The notes: a model not told the origin generated them from the letters alone. Shown: positions 1 through 9,391, counted from the stretch's first letter. The stretch is DNA of 64,000 nucleotides from an uncultured Peptoniphilaceae bacterium (GCA_943912255.1 CALTTP010000004.1:1-64000); one strand, 5' to 3'. Translations and numbers: made by a program.

Positions 1-25
1 AACGCAAGTGTATTGCTCTTTTGGA

Positions 26-535
26 TCAAGTTTTCCCTGAATACTCTAAGCTTTTACAAATAAAATCTTCATTTTCAACGTCTGATAACATTTCATTTAT
101 AAGATTTGCCATAAAACCAAATTCAAGAACTAAACTATCCTCAGGAACAAATTCTTCTCCGATAACCTTATATCCATTTTCTCTATAGAATTCTTTGACC
201 TTTATTGTTTCTTCTGTAAAAATCAAAGATTGACTATTTAAATAATAGGAAGCAAATAAAGGTATCGCCTCTTTATCGTCTAAAAACAAAGCAAATAATT
301 TATTAAATTCTATTTTCAAATCCTTTACTGTCCCTTGGATGTCTGTTATATCATCAATCATCTCCACAATATTATCTTTTAAATCAGATAAATTAGGATC
401 CTTATATGTATATAAATCCAAAAAAATATTATTTTCCTTAAAATTTACTAATTGATTTTCGGTTAAACTATTGTCAAATAGTGTCCCTAAAATAATGTAA
501 TTATATTCTCTAAGTATATGAATTTTATTGTCTAT
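26..535 (-). CDS. TorD-family chaperone-like protein, damaged or unusual start
   Basis: The translated frame has the TorD/DmsD look: mostly helical, with a late segment (around residue 130 of the long version) reading PEDSLVLEFGFMANL, close to the family's P-D-H-L-x-x-E-L-x-F-M motif. TorD-like proteins bind and protect molybdoenzymes before cofactor insertion or export. A TTG at 421 gives only 131 residues, but the frame is open upstream to a TAA near 540. A ribosome-binding site (GGAAGGTG, 550-543) sits 7 nt before an ATA codon at 535-533 that is in frame, so either ATA is the start or an ATG has mutated. The C-terminus is short for the family (about 169 against roughly 200 residues); dropping one A from the A4 run near position 33 would keep the frame open to the window edge. 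Family 0.55; the start is inference. Confidence 0.5.
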   Translation of the reverse strand: MDNKIHILREYNYIILGTLFDNSLTENQLVNFKENNIFLDLYTYKDPNLSDLKDNIVEMIDDITDIQGTVKDLKIEFNKLFALFLDDKEAIPLFASYYLNSQSLIFTEETIKVKEFYRENGYKVIGEEFVPEDSLVLEFGFMANLINEMLSDVENEDFICKSLEYSGKT

Positions 536-780
536 TTTTTAACACCTTCCGATTTATTAATTCCTTTGTCCTTTTATTTATTTCGGTTTTATAGTACCAA
601 ACTACTTTACATGTGTCAAGAAAATTAAATCTCATAATCATTATGTATTAACATTTTATTGAGTTTTATATCAATTGAGATTTCCTATGCTTAAGCCTTT
701 TAAGTCTTACAACTATTGGCAATTTAATCTACTGAATTTGTATGATTATTCATATTCCCTAACAGTTTTTTGTCCAAAAA

Positions 781-805
781 AGAGCCGGTGTAATCTACCG
801 ACTCT
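781..805 (-). terminator. Rho-independent terminator after nitroreductase
   Basis: Stem AGAGTCGGT / ACCGGCTCT (one mismatch) with a short loop. On the minus strand it is followed by a T run (776-780), just downstream of the nitroreductase stop. Confidence 0.75.
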
Positions 806-815
806 GGTCTTATTC

Positions 816-1439
816 TTACTTGAACATAGTCACATCTTCTGGTGCTATTCTCACGCTTTTATGAGGCTCGTAATCTGCTTTTCCTATGGCAATAATGAGT
901 ACTGGAACGTATCTTTCTGGGTCTAAGTCCAGGGCTTCTCCTATTTGGTCTTCTTCAAAGCCACCAATTGCGTTGGTTTCGTATCCATGGGCTCTTGCAA
1001 CTAACATCAATTGCATTGCCATTAAACTACAGTCTATTTTTACTATGTCGTTCATCTTATCTTTGGAAGCTCCCATGTAAGCTGGCATAAAGAAATCCAT
1101 AAGTTCTTTCTTAACATCTTCTGGCATTATACCTTCCCTAACTGCTGATCCGTAGATCTCTTCTGCTCTTTCGTAACATTTCATGTCACCGAAAATTACA
1201 ATCATAGCTGATGATGTTTCATTTTGTCTTGTGTTAAATCTAATTAGAGGTCTAAGTTTTTCCTTTCCCTCTTCTGACTCTACTACTACAAACCTCCATG
1301 GTTGCATATTTACTGAAGATGGAGCTGTTGTAGCTTTTCTTATCATCTCCAATATCTCATCATTTGGAATCTTAAAATCTTTGTCAAAAACTTTTACTGA
1401 ATGTCTGTTAAATACTATGTCGTTGAAATCGTTATTCAT
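816..1439 (-). CDS. Nitroreductase-family FMN oxidoreductase
   Basis: 207 residues, normal for the family. The N-terminal RHSVKVF segment (about residues 12-18) and APSSVNMQPWRF (about 39-50) are the phosphate- and FMN-contacting motifs of nitroreductases. The C-terminal part contains the helical pair MQLMLVARAHGYETNAIGGF, which shapes the active site in the NfsA/NfsB/FRP fold, and ends in IAIGKADYEPHKSVR. Expected to be a soluble flavin enzyme using NAD(P)H; the substrate cannot be read from sequence. It is monocistronic and has its own terminator. Confidence 0.9.
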   Translation of the reverse strand: MNNDFNDIVFNRHSVKVFDKDFKIPNDEILEMIRKATTAPSSVNMQPWRFVVVESEEGKEKLRPLIRFNTRQNETSSAMIVIFGDMKCYERAEEIYGSAVREGIMPEDVKKELMDFFMPAYMGASKDKMNDIVKIDCSLMAMQLMLVARAHGYETNAIGGFEEDQIGEALDLDPERYVPVLIIAIGKADYEPHKSVRIAPEDVTMFK

Positions 1440-1604
1440 ATTTATTATCCCCTTTCATTTTCCTAAAATCTATGCCTATATATGCTCCATTATTATTTCA
1501 TACTTGATTTCTAATAAAAAAGGCATCAGGTTTATTATTTTATACCCAATGCCCATAATTTTATCCTATTTTATCAATAATTCTTATGTCCATTATTAAT
1601 TTTT

Positions 1605-1847
1605 TTAGTATTCATCCCCTATTTTTTCACGCTCTTTTACATATTCTGGATAGATGAATTTATCTGCTATCTTGTCTTCACCAAGTTCCTTCAACATTAA
1701 GTACACCCGTTCTAACTTTGTCCTATTATTATCGTCTACATTTATTAAGTCACTATCCAAAGAGGCGAACAATTCCCTTACTTCCTTTTCATTCTTTGGA
1801 TTATTCAAATACCCTAGAGCTTCTATCAACTTCTCATCCCAATACAT
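1605..1847 (-). CDS. Small acidic hypothetical protein
   Basis: 80 residues, not recognised. It is charged and predicted helical, with segments such as EKEVRELFASLDSD and LMLKELGEDKIADKF, no signal peptide, no membrane segment and no cysteines. The ATG is preceded by AGGAGG at good spacing (about 1856), which supports real translation. It stands alone between the nitroreductase and the HAD gene on the same strand. Confidence 0.65.
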   Translation of the reverse strand: MYWDEKLIEALGYLNNPKNEKEVRELFASLDSDLINVDDNNRTKLERVYLMLKELGEDKIADKFIYPEYVKEREKIGDEY

Positions 1848-1943
1848 GTCAATCCTCCTATGCTAAATCTTTTCCTGTATTGGTATGATACCCTAATTTA
1901 ACAAGTTTACTTGCAAAGGATTTTATTCTTTGGTTTATGGTTG

Positions 1944-2633
1944 TTACAAAAGTATTGATGGAACTTCACAAGGGGACTTTATTACAAAATCAGCATATTC
2001 TTTTAACATTTTTTCACTACCTACTCCAGACAACACTCCAATTGACAAGCCAGCTTTTTTTCCAAGAATCATATCTATGTCCGAATCACCTACAATTGCC
2101 ACTTCTTTTCTTGAAATAGAAAACTTCTCACAAAAAGCATCCAAGGACTCTGGGTTAGGCTTATTTAAATATCTATCTCCCGTAGCTAAAAACTGTATAT
2201 ATCTATCTAATCCTAAAATTTTTAAACAAAGTTTTGCTTGATGGTAATCATCTGCAGTTATTACGCCGATTTTTATTTCTCTTGCTGTTAATTCTTCAAA
2301 GAGACTTTTTAAATCACAAGTGGGAATAATCATATCTGGATGTTTTTCCATATAGCATAAAAAATGCTCCCCAATCTCTTTATGCAGTTCATTCTTTTCT
2401 TGTGGGAAATAATCTTTCATCACATCCACTAAATCTCCCATTGTCCCTGCAGCTAAAATGCTATTTTCCACAACGGAAAAATCTTTTGCTATGCCTATTT
2501 TATTACGTATTTCTACTTTTATATCTTCCTCTAAAGAATATTTATCAAAAAACTCTTCTAGACTACGACGCCACATATCAGAAAATTCTATAAGGGTTCC
2601 ATCCTTATCAAATATTACCCCTTTAATCCTCAT
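1944..2633 (-). CDS. HAD-superfamily phosphatase
   Basis: 229 residues with all four HAD motifs: DKDGT near residue 9 (nucleophile Asp), GVITADD in the middle (motif II Thr), the KPNPE lysine, and VGDSDIDM (motif IV acids). A helical cap lies between motifs I and II, as in PGPase/Gph-like enzymes. The start overlaps the end of the upstream PHP gene by 11 bp, so the two are probably translationally coupled. With a PHP phosphoesterase and a UgpB-like importer upstream, I infer it removes phosphate from an imported phosphorylated compound; the substrate is unknown. Confidence 0.88.
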   Translation of the reverse strand: MRIKGVIFDKDGTLIEFSDMWRRSLEEFFDKYSLEEDIKVEIRNKIGIAKDFSVVENSILAAGTMGDLVDVMKDYFPQEKNELHKEIGEHFLCYMEKHPDMIIPTCDLKSLFEELTAREIKIGVITADDYHQAKLCLKILGLDRYIQFLATGDRYLNKPNPESLDAFCEKFSISRKEVAIVGDSDIDMILGKKAGLSIGVLSGVGSEKMLKEYADFVIKSPCEVPSILL

Positions 2634-4059
2634 CTTCCAGTTTCTCCATTAGTTCACCCCAAGTTTTCATCTTAGGTTTTTTCCTATACTTATTAAAATA
2701 GATAGGGTTTGTAAATCCATATAGGTTTTCTTCTTCATCTAATATATCCAGCCTAATCCAATGATAATCTAAATTTATATCTCCATTGAATTTGGACCTA
2801 GTTCCACTTTCTTTCTTTATAATCTCCCCATCTAAAACCCAGTTAAAGTAAAGCTTTCTATTTTGAAAAACCCCCTCTTTCAATTCTGCACTTAGGATAA
2901 TTTCTCCCATAAAATTATCATTATCCCTTTTAAGTCCATTTGAATCTAAGTCTATAATTTCTCCCCTAGAGACTGTTACTTCTCCTTGTTTTAGGGCAAA
3001 TTTTAAGTTCTCCCAAGTATTTGTTCTAGAGTATAAGAAAGTCTTTGGATCTCCCAATATTGAAGGGTATTCAGAATTGTCATATTTTTCATCAGGTCTT
3101 AAATGTGAGTCGCTTCCACCAATTCCTACAACCTTATACCCTTCATTTAGCAAATAGTTCCAGGCTTTTAAGGCAGTTTTAGTGGCTACTTTTGACGTTT
3201 TATAAGTTGGGTCGTTGATAATTTCCATAATTTTCACTTTTTTTAACGGAAAGTTTTTAGAAAGAAAGTCCCAAGGTGGCATAAAGGGATGATTTATGGA
3301 GACAAGGGAATATTTTTCAGCTTCTTCCACTATATCAATAAGGGAATTCCCCTCTTCAATTTCTGTAATAGAATGTTCTTCAAAAGGGTTTTTCTCTGAA
3401 AATAGTAAGTTTATATGCCCTAAGCTTGAAGTTACCTCCGTTCCTGGAAACACCTTTATGTCCCCTGATTTAGGCCAATTGTAGTGAAAGATATTGTGAT
3501 CTGTTGGAACAAAGAAGTTAAGTTTCTGCCTTCTTGCAATTTCAATATTTTCTTCCCTTGTCATCTTCCCATCAGAATAGATGGTATGAGTATGAAAATC
3601 TCCTGCAAACCAACTTTTCTCTAAATTTTCCTCTTTGCTAATGAAGTCTTCTTTTTGATCCAATATAACCTCATTGAATTCTTCAACATTAGTAGGGTCT
3701 TCTTTGGAAATCCATAAATCTATTGAACTAGGACCATTTTTCCCTATAGCCACGTATTCTAAAATCCATTTACCTTTAAATAACTCCTCAGATTCTACAG
3801 TTTTACAACATGGCGACACAATCTTTTTATTAGTAGAAATAATTCTTTTCCCCTGATTTGCAACTGTAACCAACTGGCCGTAGAGTTTATGGTTAGGACC
3901 AAAGAGATACACTAAGAAAAATTTACTATTATTTGCCCAATTTAAAGATAGACTTTCCAATTCTTCATCTATTTCAAATTCTATTTTGCCATAGTCTTTT
4001 TCCAGTTTTATATCTAAAAATTTCCTAGTATTATTTTCATCGTTAATTATATTTTTCAT
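2623..4059 (-). CDS. PHP-domain phosphoesterase, CehA/McbA-like
   Basis: 478 residues. The PHP domain begins near residue 150 with FAGDFHTHTIYSDG (first metal-binding H-x-H), continues with VPTDHNIFH, carries a middle INHPFMPPW histidine, and ends near 320 with GIGGSDSHLRP. The N-terminal ~145 and C-terminal ~120 residues look like beta-rich flanking domains, as in CehA/McbA hydrolases. No signal peptide is seen, so it should be cytoplasmic. It is the penultimate gene of the importer operon, separated from the binding protein by a perfect hairpin and overlapping the HAD gene. Known PHP enzymes cleave phosphomono- or diesters; glycerophosphodiester cleavage is an inference from the UgpB-like transporter. 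Confidence 0.85.
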   Translation of the reverse strand: MKNIINDENNTRKFLDIKLEKDYGKIEFEIDEELESLSLNWANNSKFFLVYLFGPNHKLYGQLVTVANQGKRIISTNKKIVSPCCKTVESEELFKGKWILEYVAIGKNGPSSIDLWISKEDPTNVEEFNEVILDQKEDFISKEENLEKSWFAGDFHTHTIYSDGKMTREENIEIARRQKLNFFVPTDHNIFHYNWPKSGDIKVFPGTEVTSSLGHINLLFSEKNPFEEHSITEIEEGNSLIDIVEEAEKYSLVSINHPFMPPWDFLSKNFPLKKVKIMEIINDPTYKTSKVATKTALKAWNYLLNEGYKVVGIGGSDSHLRPDEKYDNSEYPSILGDPKTFLYSRTNTWENLKFALKQGEVTVSRGEIIDLDSNGLKRDNDNFMGEIILSAELKEGVFQNRKLYFNWVLDGEIIKKESGTRSKFNGDINLDYHWIRLDILDEEENLYGFTNPIYFNKYRKKPKMKTWGELMEKLEDED

Positions 4060-4077
4060 CTTCTCCCCTTAAAAGTC

Positions 4078-4103
4078 GAGCACTCAAATATATTTGAGTG
4101 CTC
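4078..4103. terminator. Perfect 26-bp palindrome between binding protein and PHP gene
   Basis: GAGCACTCAAATA and its exact complement follow each other with no loop. The minus-strand tail is only CTTTT, so on the operon strand this looks like a partial terminator or RNA-stabilising hairpin that would make more binding protein than downstream enzymes. On the plus strand it is followed by a T run. Confidence 0.6.
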
Positions 4104-4145
4104 AGTTTTTATTTTATATGCCTTTTTAGGACATATATTGTAATG

Positions 4146-5474
4146 CTATTTCTTTAAAGCTTCGTCAAGAGCTTTTTGTGCTACCTTTTGAGCTTCATCT
4201 AAGGCTTCTTTTGCTGGTACATTTTGTAATTCGATTTTATCAGCTGCAATATTTAAAGCATCCCCAATTTGTCCTTCTGTTGGATCCACAAACACTGGTG
4301 TTGCTGTTAGAGCTTGTTCATAAGGCACCTTTGCATAAGGATTTTCCTTAATAAATGCCTTGTATTCTTCGTTTTCCATAGCACTTTTTCTAACAGGGAT
4401 ATATCCTATTTTCATAGACCATTTTGCAGATATTTCCGGGCTAGTAAAATATGAAATCCATTCATATGCAGCTTCTTGTTGTTCTTTAGAAGCAGCTGCA
4501 GGCACTAGTAAACTATGTCCTCCTGCTTGAGGTTTACCAGGTTTACCGTTAAGGCCAGGTTGAGGCATGGAGTCAATTATTTTAAAGTCCAAATCTCCCT
4601 TGTCTCCTGAAGATCCAGTATAACCCATGGCTTTACCATTCATTACATTATCTATAGTTCTATACCAATATTCCCATCCTTGACCACCAGATTCAATCTT
4701 TGCGGTCTTTTCTTCAAAGATTTGTTTTCTAACAAAATCCCAAGATTCAACCCATTCTGGTGAATTGATAGTAACAGTTTTTCCATCTTCACTAAGTATT
4801 GTTCCTCCGTTACTAAGGGCAATGTCGATTAAGTTATCTGGTCCCCACATTGGAAGATGACCAAATTCTGTAACACCTTGTTCCTTTATCTTCTTGGAAG
4901 CTTCATATACATTTTCCCATGAAGAATAAGCTTCTTTTGGGTCAATTCCCGCTTTTTCCATTAAGTCTTTTCTAAAGTACATTACTTGAGTAGTACCATA
5001 TGCAGGAAAGGCATATACTTTACCATCGATTTGAGCTGGCTTCATAAATACTTCAAGATAGTCTTCTACTGGAGTTCTATCGTCAATATATGGAGTTAAA
5101 TCCGCTAAAATTCCCGATTCCGCCATTTCTGAAATCTTACTACCTATAAATACCGCTGGAGGTTGATTTGCAGCTATTGCCGCTTGAACCTTTTGATAAG
5201 TTTCTTCATAGTCCGCTTGTTGAACTCCTGTTACCTTAACTTTATCTTGAGAAGCGTTAAAGTCTGCTATTATACCTTCCATAGTTTCCCCTGCAACAGA
5301 ACCTAATCCATACCAAAACTGAATTTCTACAGGTTTATTGCCATCCTTCTTTTCTGATGCCACTTGAGTGCTATCACTACCTTCATTTTGTGCCTTTTTA
5401 GCTGATTCTGAACATCCTGTTAGCATCAAAATCCCGCAAAGAATTATTAGGCACAGTCTTTTTAATTTTTTCAT
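4146..5474 (-). CDS. ABC importer solute-binding lipoprotein, UgpB-like
   Basis: 442 residues with a lipoprotein signal peptide (KK start, hydrophobic stretch, lipobox LTGC at about residues 18-21) and a Ser/Gln/Lys-rich linker. The mature part is an extracellular binding protein of the family-1 type: FWYGLGSVAGETMEGII, then FNASQ, and later MPQPG with an AGGHSLLVPA segment, which are close to UgpB of the glycerol-3-phosphate importer. It is followed on the same strand by PHP and HAD hydrolase genes and preceded by two permeases and an ATPase. A phosphorylated polyol or phosphodiester substrate is inferred; a sugar cannot be excluded. Confidence 0.88.
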   Translation of the reverse strand: MKKLKRLCLIILCGILMLTGCSESAKKAQNEGSDSTQVASEKKDGNKPVEIQFWYGLGSVAGETMEGIIADFNASQDKVKVTGVQQADYEETYQKVQAAIAANQPPAVFIGSKISEMAESGILADLTPYIDDRTPVEDYLEVFMKPAQIDGKVYAFPAYGTTQVMYFRKDLMEKAGIDPKEAYSSWENVYEASKKIKEQGVTEFGHLPMWGPDNLIDIALSNGGTILSEDGKTVTINSPEWVESWDFVRKQIFEEKTAKIESGGQGWEYWYRTIDNVMNGKAMGYTGSSGDKGDLDFKIIDSMPQPGLNGKPGKPQAGGHSLLVPAAASKEQQEAAYEWISYFTSPEISAKWSMKIGYIPVRKSAMENEEYKAFIKENPYAKVPYEQALTATPVFVDPTEGQIGDALNIAADKIELQNVPAKEALDEAQKVAQKALDEALKK

Positions 5475-5510
5475 TTTCTCCTCCTAATTTATAATTTCTC
5501 TTTATTAAAA

Positions 5511-6338
5511 TTAACCTTTTACACCACTATCGCTTATACCTTCAATAAACCACCTTTGAAGCACTAAAAATAAAATTAAAAGGGGCAATACTGAAATTGC
5601 ATTAGCAGCCATCAGCATAGGTAAGTTTTGTGCAAAATTCCCTCTTGAATTGAAGAAAATATTAAGCCCTACACTGATAAGGTAATTCTTCTTACTATTT
5701 GTAATTAACGATGGCCACATATAGTTGTTATACATTGCCACAAATTGTATTAAAGCCGTTGTCAAAATGGTGGACTTGGAAAGAGGAACCATAACTTTCC
5801 AAAGTATTTGCCAATTATTTGCACCATCCATCTCTGCAGCTTCTATCATTTCCTTGGGCACAGATGAAAAAGTCTGATAAACCATGTAAATGGTAAACAC
5901 ACTTGCAGCATTGGATATGATTATTCCAGGCAAGGTGTCTATCAAATTCATCTTTGCTAGGATAACGTAACTTGGAACATAAGTTGCAGCAGATGGAAGC
6001 ATATATGTCAATAGAATTGCTCCAAACAATAACTTCTTTACCTTGAACTTAAACCTTGATAAGCCATAACCCATTAAAATTCCTATTAATAGTTGTAAGA
6101 CTACAATTACAAAAGCCGTTACTATACTATTAATAATGTAAAGATCGAAAGGAGCTTGTTCCAATGCCCCTAGGAAGTTTCTAAAATCCGTAAACTCTGG
6201 AAGAAGATTTAAAGGTTCCCTAATAATCTTTTCCGCAGTCTTAAAAGAGTTGGAAAACATCCACAATAAAGGAAAAAAGGTCAACACACTTACTAGGGTT
6301 AAAATTAATATATTTATAAATTTTTTCGTTTTAGCCAT
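5511..6338 (-). CDS. ABC importer permease, MalG/UgpE type
   Basis: 275 residues with six predicted membrane helices, the first directly after the basic N-terminus (MAKTKKFINILILTL). The conserved permease-ATPase coupling loop is EAAEMDGANNWQILWKVMVP (about residues 166-185). It is preceded by an RBS 8 bp after the other permease gene and followed by the binding protein gene. Inner-membrane subunit of the importer. Confidence 0.9.
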   Translation of the reverse strand: MAKTKKFINILILTLVSVLTFFPLLWMFSNSFKTAEKIIREPLNLLPEFTDFRNFLGALEQAPFDLYIINSIVTAFVIVVLQLLIGILMGYGLSRFKFKVKKLLFGAILLTYMLPSAATYVPSYVILAKMNLIDTLPGIIISNAASVFTIYMVYQTFSSVPKEMIEAAEMDGANNWQILWKVMVPLSKSTILTTALIQFVAMYNNYMWPSLITNSKKNYLISVGLNIFFNSRGNFAQNLPMLMAANAISVLPLLILFLVLQRWFIEGISDSGVKG

Positions 6339-6347
6339 TTTCTCCTC

Positions 6348-7277
6348 CTATCTAGTAAGCCTTTTTTGAATATAGAACATCAAACTTGCTAAAAGCCCTG
6401 TAATTACAACCATTATCATAGCCACAGTAGTCGCCTTACCCATATTAAACTGTTCAAAAGCCATTTGATAAAAAAGGTAGAGCAAAGTTCTAGTAGAACC
6501 AGCAGGTCCACCACTGGTTAAAACAGAAATCTGGTCATAGGCCTGAATAGAATTGATTAAACTTATTATTCCTAAGAATAAAGTTGTCTTCATGGTCATT
6601 GGTAGGTAGATATACTTTATTCTTTGAAAGAAACTTGCCCCTTCCAAATCTCCAACTTCAAAGAGATCCTTAGGAATTTTACTAATGGCATCAGCATAAT
6701 ACAACATCGCCCAACCTGCAGTTTTCCATACAGTCACTATCATTACAGCTATTAAAGCAGTATTGGAATCCATTAACCAGTTTGGCCCATCTATCCCAAT
6801 GAGTTTTAGGCAGTAGTTAATAAGCCCTTCTCCTGGTCTAAACATCCAGCTCCAAACAATACTCATAGCTACCATAGGTGTGATCCAAGGAGCAAACAAA
6901 AAACCTTGAAAGATCTCCTTGCCCCTTCGAAGATTTTGTAATAAAAGAGCCATTAAAAAGCCAATTATCAAAGTTGGAACAACAGTACCTAGTCCAAACA
7001 AAATAGTATTTTTGAAAGCTTGCCAAAAGGCAGAACTTTTTAAAATATCAATATAGTTATTTATCCCCACCACATTGAATTTTGGACTGATATAGTCCCA
7101 GTCAGTAAAACTCAAAAGGAGAGATACGATCATTGGGATAAACCAAAAGATTAATAGAGGCAGTAGTGGAAGTAAAATATAGATTAAAAAACTTGGAAAG
7201 TTCAAATCTTTAGCCCCATATAATCTTTTAGTTTTATCTTTTTGTTTAATTTTCTTTAATTCCTCAGTCTTGTCCAT
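6348..7277 (-). CDS. ABC importer permease, MalF/UgpA type
   Basis: 309 residues. A basic N-terminal tail of ~30 residues is followed by six predicted helices. The coupling motif is EVGDLEGASFFQRIKYIYLP (about residues 206-225). It directly abuts the ATPase gene (stop at 7278, start at 7277). Partner of the MalG-type permease. Confidence 0.9.
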   Translation of the reverse strand: MDKTEELKKIKQKDKTKRLYGAKDLNFPSFLIYILLPLLPLLIFWFIPMIVSLLLSFTDWDYISPKFNVVGINNYIDILKSSAFWQAFKNTILFGLGTVVPTLIIGFLMALLLQNLRRGKEIFQGFLFAPWITPMVAMSIVWSWMFRPGEGLINYCLKLIGIDGPNWLMDSNTALIAVMIVTVWKTAGWAMLYYADAISKIPKDLFEVGDLEGASFFQRIKYIYLPMTMKTTLFLGIISLINSIQAYDQISVLTSGGPAGSTRTLLYLFYQMAFEQFNMGKATTVAMIMVVITGLLASLMFYIQKRLTR

Positions 7278-8345
7278 TTAAGCCTCCCAGAAAATTCTTT
7301 TCTCGGTGTCCGGTTCAAATAACAACACATCTTCCTTATCAAAAGTTATAAATAACTCCTTTTGTTCCTTTATAGATGGATTGGCATCTGTCCTAACTGT
7401 AATCTTGTTTCCATCTAAATCACCATGAATATGATAATCTGCACCAAGCAGTTCCACTAACTTAACATCTATCTTTAGACCATTTTCATCACTGGTCAAC
7501 TTAATGCCTTCAGGTCTAACACCAAGAACAGCCTTCCTATTACTAATTCTAGGAATATCATAAATATATCTCCCAGAATTGTTATAGAATTTACCTTGAT
7601 CTATCCTACCTTCAATAAAATTCATTGGAGGAGAACCTAAAAATCCACCAACGAACATATTGCTGGGATTAGAGTAGAGTTCTTCAGGAGTTCCCACCTG
7701 TTGAATAACCCCGTCCTTTAAACAGACAATCCTTGTAGCCATGGTCATGGCCTCAGTTTGATCATGAGTGACATAAATAACCGTAGAACCTAAATCCCTT
7801 TGCAATTGAACAAGCTCTTCCCTCATGTGAATCCTAAGTTTAGCATCCAAATTGGAAAGAGGCTCATCCATCAAAAATATTTTAGCCTCCCTGACAATGG
7901 CCCTTCCAAGGGCAACACGCTGCCTTTGTCCTCCTGATAATTCAATGGGTTTTCTCTTTAAATAGGGAGTTAAGCTAAGCATTTTAGCAGTCTTTTTAAT
8001 ACTCTTGTCCCTTTTTTCCTTGTCAACACCACGAATCTTTAACCCAAAACCAATATTGTCATAGACATTTAAATGGGGATAAAGTGCGTAGTTTTGAAAA
8101 ACCATAGCCGTTCCCCTATCCTTAGGTGCAACGTCGTTCATCCTCTTTCCGTCAATTAAAAGTTCCCCCTCAGAAATATCTTCCAAGCCAGCAATCATAC
8201 GAAGAGTTGTTGATTTACCACACCCACTAGGCCCTACAAACACGATAAACTCCTTGTCTTCAATCTCTAAGTTGAAATCAGTTACCGCACTAACAGGGCT
8301 ATTGTCATATCTCTTGTAGATATTCTTTAATGAAATCTTACTCAT
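7278..8345 (-). CDS. ABC importer ATPase, MsmK/UgpC family
   Basis: 355 residues. Walker A GPSGCGKST (about 38-46), Q-loop FQNYALYPH, signature LSGGQRQRVALGRA, Walker B IFLMDEPLSNLD and the switch histidine VTHDQTEA are all intact. The C-terminal ~120 residues form the TOBE-type regulatory domain typical of carbohydrate and glycerol-phosphate importers (VLGVRPEGIKL). First gene of a six-gene operon divergent from a DeoR-type regulator. Confidence 0.92.
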   Translation of the reverse strand: MSKISLKNIYKRYDNSPVSAVTDFNLEIEDKEFIVFVGPSGCGKSTTLRMIAGLEDISEGELLIDGKRMNDVAPKDRGTAMVFQNYALYPHLNVYDNIGFGLKIRGVDKEKRDKSIKKTAKMLSLTPYLKRKPIELSGGQRQRVALGRAIVREAKIFLMDEPLSNLDAKLRIHMREELVQLQRDLGSTVIYVTHDQTEAMTMATRIVCLKDGVIQQVGTPEELYSNPSNMFVGGFLGSPPMNFIEGRIDQGKFYNNSGRYIYDIPRISNRKAVLGVRPEGIKLTSDENGLKIDVKLVELLGADYHIHGDLDGNKITVRTDANPSIKEQKELFITFDKEDVLLFEPDTEKRIFWEA

Positions 8346-8374
8346 ATAGCCTCCTATGATTTCAGTTGTTAATT

Positions 8375-8525
8375 TTTGTTTATGTTGTTTTATTTTTGTT
8401 TTTCTTTGCTTTCAACCTAATCATACTCAGTCACTGTTAAGAAGCAATTATATTGTGGTAAAATGTATGTAAAGAATTTCAAAAACAAACAAAGATAGTC
8501 CAACACTATTTATCTGTGTTATAAT
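8375..8525. promoter_or_regulatory. Divergent control region between importer operon and regulator
   Basis: Minus-strand TATAAT (8452-8447) with TTTACA 15 nt upstream, and plus-strand TATAAT (8520-8525) 18 nt before the regulator start. TTTGTTT-type repeats lie at 8375-8408 and their complement (AAAAACAAACAAAG) at 8481-8494. DeoR/GlpR-family repressors often bind T-rich repeats of this kind, so these are candidate operators for the adjacent regulator. Confidence 0.5.
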
Positions 8526-8543
8526 TAAAAAAGAGGTGAGGAA

Positions 8544-9320
8544 ATGTCTAAAACAATGCTAAAAGACGAACGACTAAAAGAGATAATGCTTGCCCTTAAT
8601 AAAAATGGAAGCATTACAGTTCAGAATCTATCAAGAAAATTGAAAGTTACTCCAGAAACCATTAGAAGAGACTTAGAAACCTTGGAAAACCAAAGCAAAT
8701 TAAAAAGAGTCTATGGTGGGGCTATCTCAATATATGAAAATATACCAGAATTTGATGCCCTTACTAGACAAACCATAAATATGAATGAAAAAATAAACCT
8801 GGCATCCATAGCCTCAGACTTTGTAAAAGAAAAAGCCCTAGTGGCCTTAGATGACAGTACTACAAATATAGAAATCGCAAAGATCTTAGCAAAACAATTT
8901 AACCAGCTTACCTGCATTACCAACTCCCTAGCAATTGCACAGATATTTGCAACCAATCCCCATATAAAAATATTACTAGCTTCCGGTAGATTGGACAACA
9001 AAGACCTTTACACCTATGGCCAATCTGCAATTGACTTTATAAAGATGTACCATCCAGACATATTCTTTATGAGTGCCAGCGGAATAAGCTTAGAAAACGG
9101 AATAATGGACTATGGCTTTGACCAATTCGATATTAAAATGGCCATGAAAGAATCCTCATCTAGAGTTTTTTGCGTCGCCGACAACACCAAGTTCGGCAAA
9201 ACCGCCACAATTAGAGTCTGTAACTTCACAGACGTGGACGGAATAATTACAGACAAAGACCTAGATGCCTCATGGATGGAGAAACTGACAGAATTGGGAG
9301 TAAATTTGTTTTATCCGTAG
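8544..9320 (+). CDS. DeoR/GlpR-family transcriptional regulator
   Basis: 258 residues. The N-terminal winged helix-turn-helix (ITVQNLSRKLKVTPETIRRD, about residues 23-42, then LERVYGG-like KRVYGGA) is the DeoR signature. The C-terminal DeoRC sensor domain has the DDSTTNIEIAK sugar-phosphate-binding segment (about 112-122). Members of the family respond to phosphorylated intermediates, which agrees with the hydrolases in the divergent operon it probably represses. The RBS GAGGTGAGG precedes the ATG. Confidence 0.9.
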   Translation: MSKTMLKDERLKEIMLALNKNGSITVQNLSRKLKVTPETIRRDLETLENQSKLKRVYGGAISIYENIPEFDALTRQTINMNEKINLASIASDFVKEKALVALDDSTTNIEIAKILAKQFNQLTCITNSLAIAQIFATNPHIKILLASGRLDNKDLYTYGQSAIDFIKMYHPDIFFMSASGISLENGIMDYGFDQFDIKMAMKESSSRVFCVADNTKFGKTATIRVCNFTDVDGIITDKDLDASWMEKLTELGVNLFYP

Positions 9321-9330
9321 ATAAATAGAT

Positions 9331-9373
9331 AACCCCCTTAAAATTCGATGAAAGACATCAACTTAAGGGGGTT
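9331..9373. terminator. Bidirectional terminator
   Basis: AACCCCCTTAA / TTAAGGGGGTT stem with a 21-nt loop, between convergent regulator and DUF169 genes, with A/T tracts on both sides. Confidence 0.75.
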
Positions 9374-9391
9374 AAAAATATATTGGGTTTT

